Source: Burkholderiales bacterium (GTDB taxonomy: Bacteria > Pseudomonadota > Gammaproteobacteria > Burkholderiales > Burkholderiaceae_C). Taken from it: a DNA stretch of 64,000 nucleotides. The notes beneath the pieces were generated by a model. That model saw only the letters and a program-made list of their open reading frames with translations. It was not told the DNA's origin and ran no database searches. Positions 8,603-18,205 of this stretch are shown here, piece by piece (within the stretch, counting starts at the first letter, position 1; each line of letters begins with the position of its first letter). The stretch covers positions 1,364,001 to 1,428,000 of the forward strand of contig JACRPO010000009.1 in assembly GCA_016223165.1 (NCBI GenBank), in the 5' to 3' direction. The translations under genes were made by a program, and so were the position numbers.

Positions 8603-10300
8603 TCAGGTCCCGCGCGGCCGGTACACCCAGATCTTGTCGTCGCCGTCGCTCGCCGCCAGCGGCATGTAGACGATGGCGCGCACCTTCTCGTCGTAGGTGA
8701 ACTTCTTCCACGTGACGCCGTAGCCGAGCGTCGAGTCGGGCGGGAAGAAGGTCTGCCCCGCGGGCAACGGCGCACGCGTCACCTGCCACACGCTGGACAG
8801 CGACGCCGGGATCTCGATCTCGTAGACGGCGGTGTTGTCCCCCGCGACACCGGCCACGATGATGCGGTTGTTGTGCGGGCACCAGGTTGCCGCCGACCAG
8901 GGCATGGCCAGCGTCAGCGACTGGCTGAGCGTGACCTGCGCGCCGAGCGTCGGTTGCGAGACGCTGACATCCATCCACTGGACCTTCAGCTGGCTGCCCA
9001 CCGGGTACATGCACACGAGCAGGTTGCGCGAGGGCACGTGGAACATCGTGCCGCTGTCGTAGCCGTCGGCCTCGTCGTAGCTGAAGCCGGTGCCGGTGCC
9101 GCGCACCCAGGTCTTCGAGTTGCGATCGAACCAGCGCACCAGGCCCGGCAGGTTCATGCCGTTGGTGGCGATGTACACACGCCGCTGCGGGCCGACGAAG
9201 GTGGTCAGCATCGGCGCCGACCAGGGACCGATGCTGCCCGTGCTGTCGGTGACCCGGCGCCACTGGCGCGCGCTGCTGGCGGTGGTGACGCTGTCGAACG
9301 GCAGTTCGTGGGCGGCGATGGCGCCGGCATCGTTGCGGTAGTTGACGGCCGCCGAGAAGACCTGCGTGTAGGTGCCGTTGGCGGCGCCGCCATGCTCGGG
9401 GCCGACGATGTCGCCGCTGCCGTAGCTGTGCGGCGAGCCGGGCTTGCCGTCGATCGTGCTCTCCATGTAGCTGAAGTTCAGCATCGCATTGGCGTTGTCG
9501 ATGCTGTTGCGATAGCGCGTGCCCGAATCGGTGCCGGTGCCGAACCAGGGGGTCGGGTCGCAGACGCGCTTGAAGGTGATGGCGCTCGTGCCGTACTCGG
9601 CGATGGCCACCATGTTGTCGTTGGTCGCCGCGTGGCCGCCGCCGAAGAAGACGGTGGCGCCCCAGGTGCCCCAGTACGGGTTCTTGAACGCGCCGCTGTA
9701 GTCGTTGACGATCTTCTTCGAGTAGAAGGGGTCGTAGTACGGCGCGACGATGTCGCGGAAGCGGTTCGTCAGCCGCCCGTTGGCATTGGTGAGCACGGCC
9801 ACCTGGCCGGCGGCCGGCACCCAGCTCGGCAGCGAACCGGCGGGCGGTGCGGGCGTGGGCGCAGGCGTGGGCGCGGCCGTCGGCGCGGCGGTCGGGGCAG
9901 GCGTCGGAGCGGCCGTCGGCGCGGGCGTCGGTGCCAGCGTCGGTGCCAGCGTCGGCGCAGGGGTCGGCGCCGTCGTTGGACGAGGCGTCGGCGCCGCCGT
10001 GGGCGCTGCCGTCGGTGCCGACGTGGGCGTCGGCGTCGGCGCTGCCGTGGGCGCGGAGGTCGGTGTCAGCGTCGGCTGCGATGTCGGGCTCGACGTCGGC
10101 TCCGACGTCGGCGTGACCGTCGAAGGCGGTTGCGGAATCGCCGTCGGGCGCCAGGTGCGCCAGCGCCGGCGCCCGAGGGCGTCGACCTCGCCGTCCTCGA
10201 GTTCCTGGGGCTCTTCGTTCTCGCCACCGCAGGCCGCCATGCCGCTGCTCGTGGCGACCAGCGCAAAGGCCAGCGAAATTCTTCGACGTGCGGGTTTCAT
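8603..10300 (-). CDS. Stalked lipoprotein, N-type alpha / C-type P (propeller-like)
   Basis: 565 residues. Signal peptide MKPARRRISLAFALVATSS ends in a lipobox GMAAC with lipid-bearing Cys24. An acidic EDGE motif and the patch RRRWRTWRPTA follow. Residues 51-153 are a Thr-Pro-Ala stalk, probably extended and perhaps O-glycosylated. The rest is a globular domain with repeated beta-rich segments (NPYWGTWGATVFFGGGHA, NRIIVAGVAGDNTAVYEI, KIWVYRPR) that looks like a beta-propeller of the kelch/galactose-oxidase kind; the fold is inferred. The C-terminal domain is shared with the protein at 25457, and the N-terminus with those at 27290 and 31264. Divergent from the NRPS/PKS gene across a 429 bp gap. 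Probably cell-surface; activity unknown. Confidence 0.75.
   Translation of the reverse strand: MKPARRRISLAFALVATSSGMAACGGENEEPQELEDGEVDALGRRRWRTWRPTAIPQPPSTVTPTSEPTSSPTSQPTLTPTSAPTAAPTPTPTSAPTAAPTAAPTPRPTTAPTPAPTLAPTLAPTPAPTAAPTPAPTAAPTAAPTPAPTPAPPAGSLPSWVPAAGQVAVLTNANGRLTNRFRDIVAPYYDPFYSKKIVNDYSGAFKNPYWGTWGATVFFGGGHAATNDNMVAIAEYGTSAITFKRVCDPTPWFGTGTDSGTRYRNSIDNANAMLNFSYMESTIDGKPGSPHSYGSGDIVGPEHGGAANGTYTQVFSAAVNYRNDAGAIAAHELPFDSVTTASSARQWRRVTDSTGSIGPWSAPMLTTFVGPQRRVYIATNGMNLPGLVRWFDRNSKTWVRGTGTGFSYDEADGYDSGTMFHVPSRNLLVCMYPVGSQLKVQWMDVSVSQPTLGAQVTLSQSLTLAMPWSAATWCPHNNRIIVAGVAGDNTAVYEIEIPASLSSVWQVTRAPLPAGQTFFPPDSTLGYGVTWKKFTYDEKVRAIVYMPLAASDGDDKIWVYRPRGT
9842..10150. repeat. Stalk-coding repeat (Thr-Pro-Ala)
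   Basis: Imperfect 6- and 12-base units encode PT-x-APT residues 51-153 of the lipoprotein at 8603. The opposite strand reads as Val-Gly-Ala repeats, which explains the elastin-like antisense frames here. Such tracts can change length by slippage. Confidence 0.8.
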
Positions 10301-10729
10301 CGTTCTCGGATCCTTCGGGGAAGCACTGGCCGACCTTCGGCACAGCCCAACCTATCGGCATTGTTCAGACCCGGCACACCCCCGGCGTAACGAACCGACC
10401 CCCCACGGCGAGGAGCTTGCAGTTTGTGACTGTTCCTTGCAGGATCGGCCGGCGCGAAACCGCGTCGCAACAGCGGGCCGGCCTCCAGGCACCCCGTGCA
10501 CATTCGACCCCCGCCGAGGCGGCGCCAGGGGTCGCTGTCGCGAACGTGAACTAGCGCACGCACAAGTTGCGGGTTGCGTGCCGATGCCCATGCCACGATC
10601 ACCACCGCGCCTGCCTTGCGCCCCAGGAGAGCGAGCGGCGCCCGTGGCGCCGTGCCTGCGGCGTCCCGCAGCGGCCGTGTGCCGCGAGCGCGAGGCCGGT
10701 CCGGGTGACAGCCAGGACAATTCCTAACG
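10301..10729. other. Divergent control region between lipoprotein and NRPS/PKS genes
   Basis: No gene is supported in these 429 bases. It must hold promoters for the leftward lipoprotein and the rightward assembly line. It contains the element at 10417-10443 that recurs upstream of the lipoprotein at 31264. AGGA at 10714-10717 is a poor and rather distant ribosome site for the NRPS start at 10730. No convincing -35/-10 or sigma-54 pair was found. Confidence 0.6.
10417..10443. promoter_or_regulatory. Conserved upstream element, copy A
   Basis: A 27-base stretch whose core GTGAC-N2-TTCCTTGCAGG recurs at 33663-33689. By eye 22 of 27 positions match. It starts 117 bp upstream of the lipoprotein start at 10300, and copy B lies 159 bp upstream of the related lipoprotein at 33504, in the same orientation. 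It also carries TTGCAG at both ends. Shared placement before two co-family genes suggests a common regulator site; ancestral duplication of the upstream DNA is the alternative. Confidence 0.5.
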
Positions 10730-13700
10730 ATGAACGACACCCGCATGGGAGAACCGACCCGCCTCATCGACGCGCTGCCGCAAGTGAGCGGCACTTCCGA
10801 CCCAGGCTGGTTGCGCACCACGCGGGCGATGTCGGCCGCAGCCCGTGTCGCGGCCGAGCGGCCGGGCCTGGCCCTCGCGGCCTGGCTCGTCATGCTCGAA
10901 CGGTCGAGTGGTGCCGGTCGCGTGGGCGTGCGCCACGGCGGCGCGTGGCTCGAACTCGACATTGCCGCGATCGACACGGTCGCCTCGCTGCTGACACGCA
11001 TCGAAGCCCTCGTGAACGCAGGCTCGCTCGCCGGGGTGGGCGCCGAGGCGGCCGGGCCAGAGGCCGAGGCCGAGGTGATCTGGCTCGCACCCGGCCTGTC
11101 GATGGACGAGGCCGCGGCATCCCCTTCGGCCTGGCTCGCCGGTGCCCTCTCGCCAGACGGCGCCCAGCTCGTCGTGCACTGGCGTACGCCGCCCGTCGAC
11201 CCAGACGCGGGGCGCTTGCTGGCGAGCGCGTGGCACGAGGTCATCGAACAGCTCGCGACCGCGGCGCCGCAGACGGCACTCGAGCAGATCGAGGCCATGG
11301 GCGCTGCCGCACGGCAGCGGCAGTTGCGGGCCCTCGATGCCGGTCCCTGGTCGCATGAATCGCGGCAAGGGCCGCTCGCGGTCACCGAGTGCTTCGAACG
11401 CGTCCTCGCCGCCGGGCCCGATCGGCGCGCGTTGGCCTGGAACGGCGGCGCCTGCACCTACGCCGAACTCGACGCGCTTTCGCGCCGCATCGCCGGCGCG
11501 CTGCAGGGTGCCGGCATCGGCGCCGGCAACATCGTCGCCGTGGGCCTGCCGCGCTCGCCCAAGGGCATCGCCGCGCTGCTCGGCGTGCTGCGCATCGGCG
11601 CGGCATACCTGCCGGTCGACCTCGAACATCCGCCCGAGCGGCTGCGTTTCATGTTCGCCGATTCGCAGGCCCGCGCGCTCGTCGGCACCGGCGTCGGCGA
11701 CGAGTTCCTCGGGCTGCGCTGCATCGATGTCGAGCGCCTGCCCGAAGCTACGGCCTGCGGCGCTGCGCGACCGGCTTCGCCCCCCCCCGACGGCGACGCG
11801 CTCGCCTACGTGATGTACACGTCGGGCTCCACCGGCCAGCCCAAGGGGGTCGAGATCCGCCACCGGTCGATCGTGCGGCTGGTCTGCGGCGCCGAATTCA
11901 TGCGGCTCGACCGCGACGTGGTGATGCTGCACGCGGCGCCGCTCGGCTTCGACGCCTCGACGCTCGAGGTGTGGGGGCCGCTGCTGAACGGCGGCTGCTG
12001 CGTCGTGCACGACGAGGTGGTGCCGAGCGGCCCCGGCCTCGCTGCGACGATCGGCGCACACGGCGTGCAGGCGGCCTGGCTCACCGCCGCGCTCTTCAAC
12101 GCCGTGGTCGACGACGACCCGCGCCACCTGGCCGGGCTGCGCGAGCTGCTCATCGGCGGCGAGGCGCTCTCGCTCGACCATGTGCGGCGCTTCCACGCCG
12201 CGGTGCCCGGCACGCAGCTCATCAACGGCTACGGGCCGACCGAGACCACCACCTTCGCCGCCACGCACCGCATCGACGTGCCGGCGCTCGCAGGCGCGAA
12301 GTCGGTGCCGATCGGGCGGCCGATCACGCGCACGTCGCTGTACATCCTCAACCGGCGCGGCCGGCCCGTCCCGGACGGCCTCGTGGGCGAGCTCCTCATC
12401 GGCGGCCTCGGCGTCGGCCGCGGCTATCTCGCCCGCCCCGAGCTCACCGCCGAGCGCTTCCTGCCGGACCCGTTTGCGGCCGAGCGCGGCGAGGTCGGCA
12501 CCATGTACCGCACCGGCGACCTCGTTCGCCTGCTGCCCGACGACACGGTGGAGTTCATCGGCCGCGCCGACGGGCAGGTGAAGGTCCGCGGCTTTCGCAT
12601 CGAGCTGGGCGAGATCGAGACCGCCCTCGCCGCCCATCACTCGGTCAAGGCCTGCGCGGTGCTGGCGCGACGCGACCCGCAGCGCGGCGCCGAGCTCGTG
12701 GCCTACGTGGTGGCGAAGCCCGGGGAGGCAGGCGACGCATTCGCGCCCGCCGTGCTGCGCGAGCACCTGGCGAGCCAGCTGCCGGAGTTCATGGTGCCGG
12801 CCCTGTGGGTGCGGCTGCAGGCGCTGCCCGTCACCGGCAACGGCAAGCTCGACCGCCGCGCCCTGCCCGAGCCCGCGCACGAGCGGCCCGAACACCTCGC
12901 GCAGCACTACGTGCAGCCGCGCGCCGGCCTGGAGAGCGAGATCGCCGCCGCCTTCGGCGCGGCGCTGGACATCGCACGCATCGGCGCGCTGGACAACTTC
13001 TTCGAGCTCGGCGGCAGCTCGCTGCTGATCATGCGCGTGTTCAGCGCCCTGCGCGCCGCCGGCCACACGCGGCTCAACGTGGCGATGCTGTTCGCGGACG
13101 CCACGCCGCGCGGCCTGGCGAAGGCGCTCGCCGATGCCGGCGCACCCGTGCCGCCGCGTCCTGCGCGGCAGGCGCCGGCGCTCGGCCGCACCGAGGCCGA
13201 ACCCGTGGCCATCGTCGGCATGGCCGGCCGCTTCCCGGGGGCGCGCGACATCGAGGCCTTCTGGCAGATGCTGGACGAAGGCCGCGAGGCGATCCGCTTC
13301 TTCAGCGAGGAAGAGCTCGACGCCTCGATCCCTGCGGCGCTGCGCACGGATGCGCAGTACGTGCGCGCGCGTGGCGTCGTCGACGACGTCGACCTCTTCG
13401 ATGCCGGCTTCTTCGGCATCAACCCGCGCGAAGCCGAGTTGATGGATCCGCAGCAGCGCGTCTTCCTCGAGCTCGCCTGGGAGTGCCTCGAGCGGACCGG
13501 CCAGGTGCCCGAGAAGACACCCGCGCCGATCGGCGTGTGGTGCGGCATGTACAACGCCACCTACTTCCAGCGGCACGTGCTGGCGCACCCGGACAAGATC
13601 GCCCGCGTCGGCGAGTTCCAGGTCATGCTGGCCAACGAGAAGGACTACATCGCCACGCGCACGGCGCACCGGCTCGGGCTCACGGGCCCGGCGGTGAGCG

Positions 13701-16700
13701 TGCACACGGCCTGCTCGACCTCACTCGTGGCCATCGCGATGGCCTTCGATGCGCTGCGCGCCGGGCATTGCGGCCTGGCGCTGGCCGGTGGCTCCTCGAT
13801 CACCTGCCCGCCGATGAGCGGCTATCTCTACCAGGACGGCGCCATGCTGTCGCCCGACGGGCACACACGCAGCTTCGACGCCGACGCGCAGGGCACCGTG
13901 TTCTCCGACGGCGCCGCCGTCGTGGCGCTGAAGCGCCTGTCGGACGCCATCGCCGACGGCAACACCATCCACGCCGTCATCCGCGGCGTGGGCATCAACA
14001 ACGACGGCGCCGACAAGGCCAGCTTCACCGCCCCGAGCGTCTCCGGCCAGGCCGCCGTCATCGCCTCGGCCCTCGATCACGCCGGTGTCGACGCACGCAG
14101 CCTCTCCTACGTCGAGACGCACGGCACGGCCACGCCGCTCGGCGACCCGGTCGAGGTGGCGGCGCTGACGCAGGCCTTCAGGCGCCACACCTCGGACACC
14201 GGCTTCTGCGCCATCGGTTCGCTGAAAAGCAACACCGGGCACATGGTCATCGCCGCCGGTGCTGCCGGGGTCATCAAGACGGCAATGGCGCTGCAGCACG
14301 AGCGGCTGCCGGCCAGCATCAACTTCACGCGCCCGAACCCGAAGATCGAGCTCGAGGGCGGCCCGTTCGTCGTGCAGTCCACGCGCGGCGCCTGGCCGCG
14401 CAGCGCCGCGCCGCGGCGCGCCGGTGTGAGCGCGTTCGGCGTCGGTGGCACCAACGCGCACGTGGTGCTCGAGGAGGCGCCGCTGCCCGCAGCGCGCGCG
14501 CCGGCCGAAGGGCCGCAACTGCTGCGCCTGTCGGCGCGCAGCGCTGGCGCGCTGCAATCAGGCATGCACCGGCTCGCCGATTTCCTCGAGCGCAGTCCCG
14601 GCACCGACCTCGCCGATGCGGCGCACACGCTCGAGGTCGGCCGGCGCGAGTTCGCACACCGCAGCTATGTCGTCGCCGATTCGACGGCGGCGGCGGTGGC
14701 CGCACTGCGCAGCGCTGACGGCGCCAAGGCACGGGCGCGCTCGTTGCCACGCGCCGAGCCGTCGATCGTCTTCGCCTTCCCGGGCCAGGGCGCGCAGTAC
14801 GCGGGCATGGGCCGGCAACTGCACGGCCGCCTGCCGGCCTTCCGCGCCGCCTTCGACGAGTGTCTCGCGGCGCTCGAAGGCCATGTCGACTTCGACGCGC
14901 GCGCCGTGTTCTTCGGCGACGACGAAGCCCGGCTCGCGCAGACCGAGGTCACGCAGCCGGCCACGTTCTGCCTCGAGTACGCCCTGGCCCGCGAGTGGCT
15001 GGCGCGTGGGCTCGAGCCGGCGGCGCTGGTCGGGCACAGCATCGGCGAGTTCGTCGCCGCGGTGCTGGCCGGCGTGATGCCGCTCGAGCACGCGGTGCGG
15101 CTCGTGGCCCGGCGCGGCGCGCTGATGCAGGCGCTGCCCGCCGGCGCGATGCTCTCGGTTCGCCTCGCCGCCGGCGAGCTCGCACCGCTCCTGCCGCCCG
15201 GCGTGCAGCTCGCCGCCGAGAACGGCCCGACGGCGAGTGTCGTCGCCGGCCCGCTGCCGGCCATCGACGCGCTGGCCGCAGCGCTGCAGGCGCGTGGCGT
15301 CGTGGCGCGCCGCCTCGTCACCTCGCACGCCTTCCACTCGGCGATGATGCAGCCGGCGCTGCCCGCCTTCGAGGCCGCGGTGCGCGCCGTGCCTCTGGCC
15401 GCGCCGCGGCAGCGCATCGCCAGCACCGCCACCGGCGCCTGGCTCACCGAAGCCGAGGCCACCGACCCGGCGCACTGGGCGCGCCAGTTGCGCGAGCCGG
15501 TGCGCTTCTCGCCCGCCGTGACGCTGCTGCTGCAAGAGGTGTCCTCGCCGCTGTTCGTCGAGTGCGGCCCGCGCGCGACGCTGTGTGCCCTCATCCGCCA
15601 GCACCGCCAGGGCGGCGCGGTGCCGCAGGCGGTGCCGAGCCTGGGCGACGAGAGTTCGCGCGAGCTCGCGACTCTGGCCGACGCGGCCGGCGCGCTGTGG
15701 GTGCAAGGCGCCGCGGTCGCCGCGTCGATGTCGCCGGCCGCCCCCCGCCGCCGCATCGTGCTGCCCACCTACGCCTTCGAACGGCAACGTCACTGGGTGG
15801 ATGCGCGGACCGAATCGCCGCCGCTCGGCAGCCCGGCGCCCGTCGAAAGTCATGCCGGCGCCGCAGCTGCCGATAACGCCATGACGAAGGGCGAAGAGAC
15901 CAGCGCCGCAACGCACGCGCTGCATGCGCCGCAGGCCCCTCAGGCCCCACAGGCCGAGCCAGCGGTGCCGATCGAATCCCCCGTCATCTCCAACACTCCC
16001 GAGACCCCCACCACCACCATGACTGCGACGACCCAAGCTGCCGGGCGCCTGAACGCGCTGCACCAGCGACTGCGAAGCGTCTTCGAGGACGTCTCGGGCT
16101 ACGAGCTCGCCGACGCCGATGGCGAAGCGAGCTTCGTCGAACTGGGCCTGGACTCGCTGACGCTCACCCAGGTGGCCATGCAGCTGAAGAAGGAGTTCGC
16201 GCTCAACATCACCTTCCGCCAGTTGATGGAGAGCTTGCGCAGCTTCGACGCGCTTGCCGAGCATCTCGATGCCACGCTGCCGGCCGAGGCCGTCGCGCCC
16301 GCCCCGGCCGTTGCCCCGGCCGTTGCCACTGCGCCGACGGCCATACCCGCTGGCCCGATGCCTGCGGCCGCGGCGCTGCCGGCGATGGCGATGCCCGCCT
16401 TCACGCAGCCCGCCGGCGCGAGCACGCCGCTCGTGCAGCAGGTCATCCAGCAGCAGATGCTGCTGATGGCCCAGCAACTGGCCCTGCTGCAAGGGCAACC
16501 GGCTGCCGCCCTGCCCACGGTGACGGCACCGGCGGTCGCCCAGCCCGTCGCCCAGCCTGCGGTGCAGCCGGCCGCACAACGCGCCACCGAGCCCGCCGCT
16601 GCGGCCGGCAAGCCGGCCGCGCCCGCCGATGAAGAAGGCGCCCTCACCCACCGCACCTACGACGTCAAGAAGGCCTTCGGCGCCATCGCCCGCATCCACA

Positions 16701-18205
16701 CCGCGGGCACCGAGATGAGCGAGCGCCAGCGCGCGCGCCTCGACGCCTTCATGCGCCGCTACATCCAGAAAACGAAGCGCAGCAAGGAATACACGGTGCA
16801 GCACCGGCCGCACCTGGCCGACCCGCGCGTCGTCAACGGCTTCCGGCCGCAGCTCAAGGAAATCATCTACCAGATCGTCATCGAGCGCTCCAAGGGCTCG
16901 CGCATGTGGGACATCGACGGCAACGAGTACGTCGACGCGCTCAACGGCTTCGGCATGAGCCTGTTCGGCTGGCAGCCCGATTTCGTGCTCGACGCCGTGC
17001 GCAAGCAGCTCGACGGCGGCTACGACATCGGCCCGCAGCACCCCCTCGCCGGCGAGGTGGCGCAGCTGATGTGCAAGCTCACCGGCTTCGACCGCGCCGG
17101 CCTGTGCAACACCGGCAGCGAGGCGGTGATGGGCTGCGTGCGCATCGCCCGCACCGTCACCGGCCGCAGCAAGATCGCCATCTTCGCCGGTGCCTACCAC
17201 GGCATCTTCGACGAGGTCATCGTGCGCGGCACGAAGAAGCTGAAGTCGGTGCCCGCGGCGCCCGGCATCCTGCCCAACACGGCCGAGAACGTTGTCGTGC
17301 TCGACTACGGCACGCCCGAGACGCTGCAGTGGCTGAAGGACAACGCGAAGGACCTCGCCGCCATCCTCGTCGAGCCGGTGCAGAGCCGCCGCCCCGACTT
17401 CCAGCCGCGCGAGTTCCTGCGCGAGCTGCGCACGCTCACCGAGCAGTCGGGCGCGCTGCTCATCTTCGACGAGGTGGTGACCGGCTTCCGCTGCCATCCG
17501 GGCGGCATCCAGGCTCTCTTCGGCATCCGTGCCGACCTCGGCTCCTACGGCAAGGTGGTAGGCGGCGGCTTCCCGATCGGCGTGATCGCCGGCAAGCGCG
17601 AATACATGGACGCGCTCGACGGCGGCCACTGGGAATACGGCGACGACTCCATCCCGACGGTGGGCGTCACCTACTTCGCCGGCACCTTCGTGCGCCACCC
17701 GCTGGCGCTGGTGGCCGCGAAGGCCGTGCTCGAGCACCTCGACCACGAAGGCCCCGAGCTGCAGGCCACGCTCACGCGCAGCACGGCGGCGATGGTCGAC
17801 GAGCTCAACGCGTTCTGCCGTGAAGTGGGCGCGCCGATCGTGCTCAAGCACTTCAGCTCGGTGTGGAAGATCTTCTTCAACGAGGACCACCCGCTGCAGG
17901 ATCTGCTGTTCGCGATGATGCGCAACCGCTGCGTGCACGTGCTCGACAACTTCCCCTGCTTCATGACGACGGCGCACACGGCGCAGGACATCGCCGTCAT
18001 CAAGACCGCCTTCAAGGAGGCGGTGGCCGAGTTGCAGGAGGCCGACTTCATCCCCAGGCGCGTCAGCGCCGCGGCGGTGGAGTTCGACGCCTCGCGCCCG
18101 CCGGTGCCCGGCGCGCGCCTGGGCCGCGACGCCGAGGGCAAGCCGGCCTGGTTCGTCGCCAACCCGCAGGCGCCCGGCAAGTACATCAAGGTCGACGTGC
18201 AGTGA
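10730..18205 (+). CDS. Hybrid NRPS/PKS with built-in aminotransferase (A-PCP-KS-AT-ACP-AMT)
   Basis: 2491 residues. Domains: degenerate condensation-like stub (1-210, no HHxxxDG); adenylation (about 213-710; YTSGSTGQPKG near 362); PCP (Ser764); ketosynthase (Cys995 in TACSTS, His1131 in ETHGT, His1171 in NTGH); acyltransferase (Ser1437 in GHSIGE, His1533 and His1536 in HAFH, the malonyl-type motif); ACP (Ser1809 in GLDSL); Ala/Pro/Gln-rich linker; class III PLP aminotransferase (about 1977 on; likely Lys2275 in YGKVVGGG). Predicted chemistry: load an amino acid, extend once with malonate, convert the beta-keto group to a beta-amine. There is no ketoreductase or methyltransferase. The adenylation pocket, aligned by eye to GrsA, reads D-A-L-W-L-G-G-T-F and resembles valine-type codes. 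The stop overlaps the next gene by GTGA. Confidence 0.92.
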   Translation: MNDTRMGEPTRLIDALPQVSGTSDPGWLRTTRAMSAAARVAAERPGLALAAWLVMLERSSGAGRVGVRHGGAWLELDIAAIDTVASLLTRIEALVNAGSLAGVGAEAAGPEAEAEVIWLAPGLSMDEAAASPSAWLAGALSPDGAQLVVHWRTPPVDPDAGRLLASAWHEVIEQLATAAPQTALEQIEAMGAAARQRQLRALDAGPWSHESRQGPLAVTECFERVLAAGPDRRALAWNGGACTYAELDALSRRIAGALQGAGIGAGNIVAVGLPRSPKGIAALLGVLRIGAAYLPVDLEHPPERLRFMFADSQARALVGTGVGDEFLGLRCIDVERLPEATACGAARPASPPPDGDALAYVMYTSGSTGQPKGVEIRHRSIVRLVCGAEFMRLDRDVVMLHAAPLGFDASTLEVWGPLLNGGCCVVHDEVVPSGPGLAATIGAHGVQAAWLTAALFNAVVDDDPRHLAGLRELLIGGEALSLDHVRRFHAAVPGTQLINGYGPTETTTFAATHRIDVPALAGAKSVPIGRPITRTSLYILNRRGRPVPDGLVGELLIGGLGVGRGYLARPELTAERFLPDPFAAERGEVGTMYRTGDLVRLLPDDTVEFIGRADGQVKVRGFRIELGEIETALAAHHSVKACAVLARRDPQRGAELVAYVVAKPGEAGDAFAPAVLREHLASQLPEFMVPALWVRLQALPVTGNGKLDRRALPEPAHERPEHLAQHYVQPRAGLESEIAAAFGAALDIARIGALDNFFELGGSSLLIMRVFSALRAAGHTRLNVAMLFADATPRGLAKALADAGAPVPPRPARQAPALGRTEAEPVAIVGMAGRFPGARDIEAFWQMLDEGREAIRFFSEEELDASIPAALRTDAQYVRARGVVDDVDLFDAGFFGINPREAELMDPQQRVFLELAWECLERTGQVPEKTPAPIGVWCGMYNATYFQRHVLAHPDKIARVGEFQVMLANEKDYIATRTAHRLGLTGPAVSVHTACSTSLVAIAMAFDALRAGHCGLALAGGSSITCPPMSGYLYQDGAMLSPDGHTRSFDADAQGTVFSDGAAVVALKRLSDAIADGNTIHAVIRGVGINNDGADKASFTAPSVSGQAAVIASALDHAGVDARSLSYVETHGTATPLGDPVEVAALTQAFRRHTSDTGFCAIGSLKSNTGHMVIAAGAAGVIKTAMALQHERLPASINFTRPNPKIELEGGPFVVQSTRGAWPRSAAPRRAGVSAFGVGGTNAHVVLEEAPLPAARAPAEGPQLLRLSARSAGALQSGMHRLADFLERSPGTDLADAAHTLEVGRREFAHRSYVVADSTAAAVAALRSADGAKARARSLPRAEPSIVFAFPGQGAQYAGMGRQLHGRLPAFRAAFDECLAALEGHVDFDARAVFFGDDEARLAQTEVTQPATFCLEYALAREWLARGLEPAALVGHSIGEFVAAVLAGVMPLEHAVRLVARRGALMQALPAGAMLSVRLAAGELAPLLPPGVQLAAENGPTASVVAGPLPAIDALAAALQARGVVARRLVTSHAFHSAMMQPALPAFEAAVRAVPLAAPRQRIASTATGAWLTEAEATDPAHWARQLREPVRFSPAVTLLLQEVSSPLFVECGPRATLCALIRQHRQGGAVPQAVPSLGDESSRELATLADAAGALWVQGAAVAASMSPAAPRRRIVLPTYAFERQRHWVDARTESPPLGSPAPVESHAGAAAADNAMTKGEETSAATHALHAPQAPQAPQAEPAVPIESPVISNTPETPTTTMTATTQAAGRLNALHQRLRSVFEDVSGYELADADGEASFVELGLDSLTLTQVAMQLKKEFALNITFRQLMESLRSFDALAEHLDATLPAEAVAPAPAVAPAVATAPTAIPAGPMPAAAALPAMAMPAFTQPAGASTPLVQQVIQQQMLLMAQQLALLQGQPAAALPTVTAPAVAQPVAQPAVQPAAQRATEPAAAAGKPAAPADEEGALTHRTYDVKKAFGAIARIHTAGTEMSERQRARLDAFMRRYIQKTKRSKEYTVQHRPHLADPRVVNGFRPQLKEIIYQIVIERSKGSRMWDIDGNEYVDALNGFGMSLFGWQPDFVLDAVRKQLDGGYDIGPQHPLAGEVAQLMCKLTGFDRAGLCNTGSEAVMGCVRIARTVTGRSKIAIFAGAYHGIFDEVIVRGTKKLKSVPAAPGILPNTAENVVVLDYGTPETLQWLKDNAKDLAAILVEPVQSRRPDFQPREFLRELRTLTEQSGALLIFDEVVTGFRCHPGGIQALFGIRADLGSYGKVVGGGFPIGVIAGKREYMDALDGGHWEYGDDSIPTVGVTYFAGTFVRHPLALVAAKAVLEHLDHEGPELQATLTRSTAAMVDELNAFCREVGAPIVLKHFSSVWKIFFNEDHPLQDLLFAMMRNRCVHVLDNFPCFMTTAHTAQDIAVIKTAFKEAVAELQEADFIPRRVSAAAVEFDASRPPVPGARLGRDAEGKPAWFVANPQAPGKYIKVDVQ

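Noticed and set aside
4961..10390. 1809-residue plus-strand open frame
   Set aside because: It is antisense to the acyl ligase, amidotransferase, KAS III, ACP and lipoprotein genes, which have clear motifs. Its sequence is Arg/His/Val-rich with no domain, as expected from high-GC shadow frames.
9750..10727. Elastin-like plus-strand frame with Val-Gly-Ala repeats
   Set aside because: It is the reverse complement of the Thr-Pro-Ala stalk of the lipoprotein at 8603. The same artefact occurs at 27768-28538 and 33062-33526.
10301..10729. Sigma-54 promoter for the NRPS/PKS or the left lipoprotein
   Set aside because: TGTGACTGTTCCTTGCA and CGGCACGCAACCCGC look vaguely similar but each lacks one of the two required invariant pairs (GG or TTGC).
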